From positions 10,035,469-10,099,468 of the forward strand of contig NC_064472.1 in the NCBI RefSeq assembly GCF_023343835.1: 64,000 nucleotides of DNA, given 5' to 3'. Shown one piece after another: positions 55,890-64,000 of this stretch. Under the pieces are notes generated by a model. That model was given only the letters and a program-made list of their open reading frames with translations. It made no database searches and was not told the DNA's origin. Source of the DNA: Lagopus muta (Eukaryota > Chordata > Aves > Galliformes > Phasianidae). Each line of letters starts with the position of its first letter. Within the stretch, counting starts at the first letter, position 1. The translations under genes and the position numbers were made by a program.

Positions 55890-56760
55890 CATCAGTGCCA
55901 TTACACATCTTAGCTTTGACTTGTGAAAAAACATAACAAAATCCAGCCAAGACTCCTACACCTCCCCACCACTGAGCAGGGCTCCTGGGGCAGGAGATGC
56001 AGGGTGAGCATGGCTGCCTTCCCAAGGCCAGACTGAGGGGCTCTGAGCTAACAGGATGAGCTGCCTCATCCTGTTAGAAGCATGCTATTGTCAGTTAGAG
56101 ACATGACCCAGGCTTGAGACATCCTTCTTTACTTTTTCTCCTCCACAATGAAATCTGGCATACACTTCGACTTCTTGTCCATCTGCACAAGAACCTTTTC
56201 ATACCACAAGTGTGTGCTGCTTGCCTCTCCAAGTTCCTGCACCCCAAACCCTGTGCAGGGCTCAGCAGCCTGAACACCACAGCCACTGATGCCTCTGTGG
56301 ATCCAGTGATCCTGCCTGACTCCAATACGTAGCCTTGATCTAGTAACCATCACCTTCCTAGCAGTCAGGGCCCTCCAATTCCCCCCAGCAATGGGGCTAT
56401 TGCACCACTCCAGACTCGCAGCCTTCCCGCAGTTGGGCAGTTTCTCCTTGTGAAAGCAGAGGTGGGGGCAGACAGCAGTTACTTGCACTTCCTACAAGGG
56501 AAGCTGCTTAGTTCCGTTGTGGTAACAGCTTTTCTGTGTGGCATGGTGCTGTCAGCACTGTCACTGTGCATGTGTGCTGGCAACATAAATTCGTCCTGGA
56601 CGATTTTGAATGTATTTGCATGCCCCTGGCCTCTGCTGGCCTGGGAGCAGGGCTCCTGCACTCAGGTACTTTCACAACGCTCCCAACCCCTTGCCCCAAA
56701 CCCAAGCCCCGTCCTCCTCTGGTCAGCCCAGCCCCAGATTGAAAAGACTGTGGAGTGCAG
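55890..56760. other. Intergenic DNA between the avidin region and CREB3, nothing recognised
   Basis: Ordinary composition. A short hairpin-like phrase GATGAGCTGCCTCATC occurs near 56,056. No repeat family or gene identified. Confidence 0.4.
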
Positions 56761-57808
56761 TTTGCACAGAGGGCATGTTTTATTTTCCCATCATTAACAA
56801 GGAAATGTCATTTGCTTAGATCTAAAGTAAGACAAGAAGATATGTTCAACAGGTACCACTCAACTGTATTCCAGGAAAGACACAAAGCCCCAGTGCAAAG
56901 CGCTTCTGCTCAGCCTCACAGAGCAACCAGAGCCAGCAAAAAGCCTCACTGGTCAGTGCAGGAAAGCTCAAGCTCACAGTGCAGCTGTGAACCTCAGCTG
57001 CAGAAAGGAAAACCTTCAGAATAACAGGCTCAGCTTCTCTGAGCTCTCTGCTCCAGTTAATAGTCTAGCAGAAAGCTTCCTCATCTCCCTGGGCAGAAGC
57101 CCAGCTCCCAGAGCTTTGGGAGAGGAGTGGCTCAGGCCTCTGTGACAGAAATGGGCATGCACAACATGGAAAGAACTCCCCATCATCTCCTCTAGCCACG
57201 CCAAAAGCTGCACCCATGGCTCAACAGTGAACAAGAACAGGGGAAGTGCAGGGTCTGCTGCAAGGGCAGGACGACTCCCTGTCAGGGCACTAAAGATAAG
57301 CATCACACTGAGAAATCAGAAATCACTGTAGGACTAAAGATAACGGACAAGGGACATGTGCTTGTGGCCACCAGATGCAGTAAGAAGCACAGGACCCAGC
57401 CTGTTCACTTCCATCTGGGCAGGGAGAAGCAAGGCAATGGCATTCATCAGCAGCAGCCTGCAGGTACTCACACCTCAGGCCCAGATGCTTTCAGCTTCCG
57501 GGCCAGAGCCCATCCCCAGTGAGTCTGAAGGCTTGCCCAAGGCTACAGGGAACAAAGCTCCCTGAGCTTCCTACCACATCTTGGATAGGAGCCTCTGTTA
57601 CAGTTACACAGAGCAGAATGTAAGGATAGATCATCTCTAAAATGATTCCTCTCTAAAATGATTCCTCTGAGCTGCCAGCAATCAGGAGACTACATAAAAG
57701 CATTTGCTTTTACAGATTATCTGTTAACACAGTTCTGGCTGACCCTCCCAGCAGGGTGCCCAGCCTCACCCTGTCAGGCAGCAAGGAGGGGACGGTCACA
57801 TCTCATGG

Positions 57809-60800
57809 TCACATCTCATCGGTGCGGTGCTGCTGGATGACAACGCTGGTGGTGTGCTCCACCCACTCCTGACTCTCATCTTTCCACGGTGCCAGCACCT
57901 CCGACTGCAAGGCATCTCTCTGGGAGTGCTGCTCCTGCGGCTGCGGAGGACCCAGCTCAGAGCCCGCTGTCCCAGGAGGGTCAGAGGATGAGTTGCTGTT
58001 GAATGCAGGCCTTGGGTCAGGCTTGGGTGGACTCTGCCCCTCTTCCCGTGACTGATTGAGGCTGCCCAACAGTGAAGTGTCTTCAGGCTCTGGACTGAAC
58101 CTCTCCAGTACAACTTCCTCCTGCACAGCAGGTGCTGCCTGCCAGACCTTGTTTGGGAACTCACGAATCTGCCGTGACAGAACTGCAAAAGAGGGAGAGC
58201 CAGCTTCAACACTCCCACCCTGACAGAAGGATGCATCAACCACTCACGGTCCTGCAGGTCAATACAGAACCTGCGAGATAAACTCAAATTGTTCAGCTGG
58301 GGATGCCTCCTCCCAGTGAGGCACAGAAAGAGCATTGAACTCTGCCGTTCTGGTGGTATCACCCCTAGCCCTGGGTGAGAGGGTGAGAATCTGGAGACAG
58401 GCTAAGAAAGGGAAGGAAAACCAATGCTCGTATCAGGCAAGGGGCTCTTGGGTTGGAAGCGCCCCAAAATTCAGGCTGTCTCTGTGGGAAGTGCTCTGTT
58501 CTTGCAGACAACATTTTTTAATGGAATCATGCTTGGGGAACTCACCTCTGAACTCTGGCTGTGGCCCTCTGCTGCCGAACGAGTAGAGGCTGGGTGAGAG
58601 AATGAGGCAGAAGGAAAGGACAAGGACCTGGAAACAAAGAACAGCAAAGCCTTCAGCAAAAGACGTGAATAGGCATCATGAGCTGCAATAAATGCTTGCC
58701 TGCCAAGCTTATGGAGACAACAGAAACTCCTCCATCACAAACACGGGGGCTGAAGATGCTCACCATGATGCAGGTGCTTGCTGTGGTAGTTTTGGTTGTG
58801 GACTGTCTCACCAAGGCCTGCAGTTTACGCAGCTGCTCCAGCAGAGACCTGCAGGATAGCAAACAGTGAAGGTTAATGTAGCAGCTGAGGCATGAACTGT
58901 GCTCCCCTCCTTCACAGCCAGTGGCAGGATACAATCCTTGCAGAGGAACAACCTTCCCCATCACATCTCCTGCCACGTCAAACAACAAAAACTCACATGT
59001 TCTGCTTCTGCAGGAGCTGCACCTTCTTCTGCAGCTCATGGTTTTGGGCTGTGCAAGCTGCCACCCTGCCCAGGACAGACAAACAGCAAGGGAGAAGAAC
59101 AGAAAGGTTTTAATTTGTTAGACAACAGCAGGAACTTTTCTGGCATCCCATTTCACGGGACCAGCCATCGCCCCTGAGTGGCTGGGGCAGATGAAAGCAC
59201 TTCTGGAGTCTACTGGACATCAAGAGGGACAAAGCCCAGAGACCATACCTCGCACAGGACATGGGAAAAAAGGGCTGGGAGGGAGATGAAGTCTTTGCTG
59301 AGTCCCTCAGGGAAGCGCCATACTAACCTGTAAGGATGCTTGCTCCTGGCAGCACAGCAGCACCATTGTTCAGAGATACCAGTTTGTACTGCAAACTAGC
59401 CTGACACTGAGAACATGCTGGACCTAGCACGTCAGCACCTGGCTCAAAGTGAGAAGGCTCTGGGTCTTCTCCAAGTGCAAGAGAGCAGGCAGACTATGGC
59501 CTAAGCTACTGAGCTCCCTCCAGGGTCTGCTTATCTTCTGCCCACAGTGGCAAGACCTCAGCAGTAGCACAGCACAGTACTGTGTGCTCATACCTGTTCT
59601 CCAGGCCATCAACATAGATTTTCTTCCTGCGACGACTATCCTGGGCTGACTGCTTGTTCCGGATCTTCCGACGCACTTTCTTCAGAAGTCGCTCCTCAGC
59701 CTGCAATAACCATTTCTCATTAGCAGCCAGCCCTGGGTGAAGGCAATCCAGTCTTTACAAATCCTGTGTAGCACTCAGCCCTGCTTAGAGAAGCAGAAAG
59801 CAATGTACTTTTGTCCTCTGTCCCTTTCAGACCATTGGACAAACTGCACAGGTTGCACAGCAAACTCTGGTCTGCTGATAAGACTGGCAATTTCACGGCA
59901 GACCAGAGGACTGGGTCACACTGGAGGGAGATGGAAAACACACAACTCAGGAAGCACCAAGTAAGCAGGACGAAAAAGGCTGCAAGCACTGGTGGTGTAG
60001 GAGAGCACATTGTCCCACCACCAAAGCATTTTCAGCACTGAAGGGTAGGAGGAATCCAAGTCTGTTTGGGAGTTACAGGCCGCAGTGAGGACTCACTTTG
60101 GTCAGTGGCAGACAGGTTGGTAAGGAAACACCATCCTTCTCCAGAAGCTGCCTCTCCTCCTCAGTCAGGACCAGCTCTGGGAAGTTGGACTGGAAGAAAA
60201 AAAAAAACAGCCAAGCAAGAAAAATACATCTACTGAGAGCACAAAATAAAGGGAGTCCTTTATTACTAGGTAGAGAAAGCGTGCAAACTTTTCAGAACCA
60301 GAATCTGCTCTCCCAAAGCAGCACCACTGTCTCCCTTAAAACATTCCTCGAGTGGCCGTGCCCAGAAAGGGAGATGTGAGCAAAAGCAAACAGAGTGCCC
60401 ATAAGTACACATTTCCTGAGGCACAAGACTCAGTACCTGCATGGAGGCTCCAGGAATATGCTGGGGTCCAGCATCCACAGCAACAGTGATTGGAAAACTG
60501 CAGTCCTGTTCCAGCGTCTCATTTGTGCCTTCCAAACACATCCATGTCTCTGGTAATAAAGGCAGAACGGGCCTTAACAAAGCTGTATAAAAAACTTACC
60601 AGACAGATTTGATCAGCATGAAATCAGTTATATGGCAGTGAAAAGCCATCATGCTCATCTTTCTCCGACATTATTTTGTGTCCCTACACCAAATCTCCAC
60701 ACCAGGCACAGCACTGCCTGCAGCTAGGACAGAGGGATCGCACGCATCACTTACCAAGGTCAATGGAAACGTCTCCTTCTGCCATGTCAGACCTCACACT

Positions 60801-61242
60801 TTCCAGTGCCTGCCAGTCTTGATGGAGGGAATAGTTGTGATCAAACTGCACGATGTCTGAGCTCTGAGGGCTGCTGGCAACATCACTGCTTGAGCTGTGG
60901 AACAGGTTCTGATCCTCAGAAGTGCTGCTATCACTGTCAGCAGGGAAACAGCCCTGCAGCGGGCACAGTTCGTCCTCAGAGGGGCTCAGCAGGGAGCTGA
61001 TGAAGCTGTCCATCTCCTTGTCCAGGAGCTGCGGAGAAAAACCTCCAGCTAAACAGGAGCCAACCCTCCCGCCAGCACTTGGCAGCGGCTCCTCCACGAC
61101 CCACCTCGAGCTCAGGCAGCACCCAGTCCCCCAGCGGCGGGCTGTCCCCCGCGGGGCTCCCCGCCGCCGGCGCGTCATCGTTCAGCAGGAAGTCGAGCAG
61201 GTCCCCGTCCGGCAGCGCGGCCAGAGGCTCCAGGCCCGCCAT
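57809..61242 (-). CDS. CREB3: CREB3 (Luman), ER-membrane bZIP transcription factor, 9 exons
   Basis: Exons in transcript order: 61105-61242, 60755-61028, 60437-60549, 60097-60189, 59594-59700, 58997-59065, 58764-58848, 58546-58627, 57809-58182. They join in frame to 444 residues. The factor sits in the ER membrane, is cut by Golgi site-1/site-2 proteases and enters the nucleus. Visible parts are an LxxLL-type motif (LLDFLL, residues 15-20), the host cell factor-binding tetrapeptide DHNY (109-112), a basic region [20 protein letters not shown] (about 213-232), a leucine zipper ([26 protein letters not shown]), a hydrophobic segment [17 protein letters not shown] (about 294-310), and a Pro/Ser-rich lumenal tail ending RTDEM. 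The start [10 protein letters not shown] is followed directly by an acidic activation region. The lumenal linker between the membrane segment and VLSRQ is shorter than in human. The reverse-strand AATAAA (TTTATT at 56,779-56,784) gives a 3' UTR of about 1 kb. Confidence 0.93.
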
Positions 61243-61249
61243 CGGAGCC

Positions 61250-62760
61250 AGGAAGCGCCCAGCCCCAGCGGGAAGGAGCCACGAAGGGTGAGAGCGCAAG
61301 GCGGGGAAGCCGGGCCTGGGCGGCGCCGGGAGGACGGGGGGCGGGCCGGGCCTCGGGGCCCGAGCAGCGCGAGGAGACAGAACGGGAGGGCCGCAGACGC
61401 TGCTCGGCGCGCAGCGCAGCCGCTCCAGGGAGCGCAGGGGCCGCCGTGGGGCCCCGGGCCGAAACGGGCCGCTCCTCCGCTCCTCCGCCGCCCCGCGCCC
61501 CGAAACCCGCTGCCGCGTCCGCCCCTCCGCGACCACCGCCCCGCGGTGCCGTCACCGCCGCCCGGCAGCCCCCGCGCGAGGCCCCGCCCGCCGCGCCCGG
61601 CCCCGCCCCCACGTGACGTGGGAAGCGCGGGCTGCCATTGGCCCACGGCACGTGGGCGGCGAGCGCGCGCGGGCGTGGCGGCGGCGGCGGATCCGTGCGG
61701 CGCGGCCCCGGGGCGCGGGCGGGCGTGGGCGGGGACCGAGCGCGGCGCAGCGCGGCGCAAGCCCGGGGGCCGGGCCGATCTGATCCGCTCCGCCCGGCGG
61801 CGGCGTCGTGCCGCGCCGCGCTCGGCGCATGCGCGGCGGGGGGCGGCGGGGCGGGAAGCGGGCGGTGCCGCCGCGCTGCCGCACAGCCTCGGCGGGCCCC
61901 GGCGCGCTGCTCGGCCGCGCTCAGGTACGGCACCGGGAGCGGGCGGCGCGGCCCCGCCACTGCGGGGCGACGCCGAGCGTGGATCGGGGGAGGGGAGACC
62001 GTTCGGATCGCGGCGCGGCAGCGTGCGGCGTGGGGTGGGGTGGGGGCTGCTGCCGCGGGGCGCGGTGGGGGAGCGCCGCTCGGAGACCCCGCGTGCGGCG
62101 GAGCGGTGCGGAGTGAAGCGCGCCCCACCCCGGCGCGGCCGCCGCCCCTCGGGCGCTCCGTGCGGGAGGAGCGCGGCCGCATCCTGTTTCCCGCACCCGC
62201 GGGGCGGCCGCGGTACTGCCTAGGGAGCGCGGCGGTCGGTCCCCGGAACGGAGCCTTCACCCGGCCCCGGAGCTCCGTGCCCCCGCCCGGCCCCGGGGCT
62301 GCATCGCTTCCAGCCCCATATTTGGAAGCGATGCCGCGAGACCGGGACACCGCGCGCGGGCCGGCGGGCGTGGGTGCCGCTGCGCTGCGGGGCTGTATTT
62401 CAGCGCGAGTCGGGGCGTGGGAGAGTCGAGCATCCCCTGTCCACGCCATCACTTCAGGATGCGGGTGGGGAGGGTGGGGCGCGGTGTGCGGCTCCGTGTT
62501 GCAGGCCCTCCCGGTGCCGTTCACCGGGGACGAAGTCACCGGCCCTACTGTCAGCCTGCTGCCACCCGGCGCCCATCCCCGGCGGGCATGAACCGGCCGC
62601 GGCCGCCGGAGAGAAGGAAGCGGCGTGAATCAGCCGCACTGCGTGGGGCTGAGTCACTGCGCCGCGGAGCTGCCCTCCCGGGATCCGCGGTGCTGCGGAG
62701 CGTGCGGGGCCGGCGCTGCGCCTCTGGGTTAAAACATTAACTTCTGCATTCGGTGGAGGA
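61250..62760. promoter_or_regulatory. CpG island, divergent promoter of CREB3 and the next gene (TLN1 by synteny)
   Basis: About 1.5 kb of very CpG-rich DNA. Near the CREB3 side is CCCACGTGACGTGGGAAG (61,608-61,625), which contains an E-box CACGTG and TGACGTGG (61,614-61,621), the unfolded-protein-response element bound by ATF6/XBP1 and CREB3-class factors. An ATTGG (inverted CCAAT) at 61,636 and a second CACGTG near 61,650 follow. GC boxes abound. Human order places TLN1 on the far side in divergent orientation. Confidence 0.7.
61800..61924 (+). other. Possible non-coding first exon of TLN1
   Basis: A plausible exon end GCCGCGCTCAG followed by GTACGG at 61,925 lies in the CpG island, facing right. 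TLN1 is expected here from human gene order and has a non-coding first exon in mammals. There is no coding sequence to confirm it; the exact start is unknown. Confidence 0.3.
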
Positions 62761-64000
62761 GGGGGAAAGCGTCGGAGCATGAGAACTAACAGCGCTGCGT
62801 TTTCTGAGATTAAAAGGAAAAAAAAAAAAAAAAAAAAGACACAACAAAAGCACACACCAAAAAAGAAATCTAGAACAAAGCAGTTTAAGTCCTTCCAGTG
62901 CTCCGCTGCGGAGCGGGGTGCTCCCCGCAGGAGCGGAAGGGCTGCGGGAACTTCCTGCAGTGCGATCGCACTGCTGCCCCTTCCCCCGGGCTGAGAGCAG
63001 CGAATTCGGTTCCTTCGGGAAAGCTCTGCGGCCTCTGAACGCGTGCCACGGACCGGCGTGAAAAGCCGGCTGCCTGCAGGCACAGCCTGTGAGGCAGAAC
63101 CCGGGTGGGCTCCGCTTTGTTTTTTTTTTGCCTCTCTCTCTCTCTTTTTTTTTTTCTTTGCAAAAATAAAACTTTCTCTGTGCCCGTGCTCGCAGCAGCG
63201 CTGCTCTGAAGCCGGGAGACATAAATACAGCGGCGACGTCATGGGGTGGAAAATCGCTCTGTGCCCCGGGGATGGCGGCCGAGGCGTCGCGGGGAAGAGA
63301 AATGCAGAAGTGCCCGCAGCCGCTGCACTGCTGCTGTGCTGGCTTATCTGCCTCGCCTACCAGCGAGCACTGCTGACTTGTTTGCTTTCCCTGGAGGGCG
63401 GCCAGTGCTGAAAATTGGTGTGCATTCATCACATCGTTTGGCTTTTTGCTTTTTTTTTTTTCACCTCCCGGTGGGGCAACCTGGGGCTGACAGTTGCTTC
63501 TTGCACTTTGTCTGTGCTCTCAGTGGCACCATCACAGTGCAGCCCTTATTGCCGGTGCTGTGTCTGCACCGGTGCCTTGGGAACACGGCGCTGCTGTCAT
63601 CAGCACAGAGCCCCAGATCTGTTTCCTGCCGCACCGGTGCCTCCGCAAAGCTCGCAGAAGGGCTCTCGCTGCCCTCCGATGCCCCCGTGTCCCCGTGCAT
63701 ACCCTAGTGCGAAATGCACTCAGGTCTTTCCTTTGCACCCCAGGGTGCTGCCATGGGGTGGGAAGCAGCAGCCGAGATTCAACCCTCACACTGTGCCCCG
63801 CTGCCACTGCTCTAAATAGCAGAGACCACTTCTGCTTTAACGTGCTGGTGGAGAGCAACGCACAAAGCATTTACTCGGAACGTAGAAAGAGCAACGAGCC
63901 TCCGGCTTCTTCATGGTTTAAGCGCCTCATAGAGAGAGCTATTTGGGACACAGCGTTATTTGGGGCACGGGGCGGTGGCCACGCGCGGCTGCTGATGGCC
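62760..64000 (+). other. Region right of the CpG island, probable first intron of TLN1
   Basis: Contains an A-run near 62,818-62,837, pyrimidine-rich tracts near 63,120-63,165 and a T-run near 63,450-63,461. No coding exon or transposon tail is recognised up to the window edge. Confidence 0.35.

Noticed and set aside
58246-58275. Possible tiny extra CREB3 exon (acceptor CAG, donor GTGAGT) between exons 8 and 9
   Set aside because: Including it shifts the frame of the last exon, whereas direct joining of 58,546 to 58,182 keeps VLSRQIREF in frame, as in the human protein.
61175-62539. Long minus-strand open frame of 454 codons across the CREB3-side CpG island
   Set aside because: Composition is Pro/Ala/Arg only, it overlaps CREB3 exon 1 in another frame, and long stop-free runs are expected in sequence this GC-rich. 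No domain is visible.
1-64000. tRNA, rRNA, CRISPR arrays, operons, ribosome binding sites or origins
   Set aside because: The window is vertebrate nuclear DNA; no cloverleaf with conserved A/B boxes or spaced identical repeats was seen, and bacterial features do not apply.

Overview
The window is a stretch of bird genome, most likely from a galliform (chicken-like) species. It has spliced vertebrate genes with GT-AG introns, CpG-rich promoters, many CR1 LINE copies and an avidin gene family, which is an avian hallmark. The avidin-like protein differs from my memory of Gallus gallus egg-white avidin at more than ten mature positions, so I would not assume the species is chicken itself. The gene order NPR2(-), MSMP(+), RGP1(-), GBA2(+), avidin family(+), CREB3(-) matches the human 9p13 order NPR2-MSMP-RGP1-GBA2-CREB3-TLN1. 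In birds this block lies, as far as I recall, on chromosome Z.

Layout. 1-1,060: first coding exon and CpG promoter of NPR2, running off the left edge. 1,060-7,850: intergenic DNA with a G-rich degenerate repeat, an 18-bp minisatellite, a second purine-rich repeat and one very old CR1-type fragment. 7,850-10,190: MSMP. 10,265-19,440: RGP1 on the minus strand, its 3' end almost touching that of MSMP. 19,440-20,050: compact divergent promoter of RGP1 and GBA2 with a 17-copy CTCGG array. 20,055-29,850: GBA2, 17 coding exons. 30,330-55,900: the avidin-family region. It holds three apparently intact genes (a biotin-binding-protein gene, an avidin-related gene and an avidin gene), two nearly identical truncated pseudogene fragments, an inverted fragment of GBA2, several duplicated spacer blocks, many CR1 copies and an endogenous-retrovirus pol fossil split by a nearly full-length CR1. 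56,760-61,242: CREB3 on the minus strand. 61,250-64,000: CpG-rich divergent promoter; on synteny its rightward product should be TLN1, whose coding exons lie outside the window.

The single-copy genes serve unrelated cellular roles: natriuretic peptide signalling, a secreted cysteine-rich factor, Rab6 activation at the Golgi, non-lysosomal glucosylceramide hydrolysis and an ER-membrane transcription factor. The avidin-family genes make secreted biotin binders. The most informative part is how this family evolved. The two avidin genes share an identical first intron and an almost identical second intron, yet their main coding exon differs at roughly 15% of sites. Nearby spacers have been copied, inverted and re-used. 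I found no wholly new biological system; the strongest candidates are the avidin-related protein with altered ligand residues and a lengthened C-terminus, and a thrice-copied GC-rich block carrying a CTCF-like motif.

All exon boundaries were set by eye from splice signals, reading-frame continuity and remembered family sequences; no alignment or search was run.
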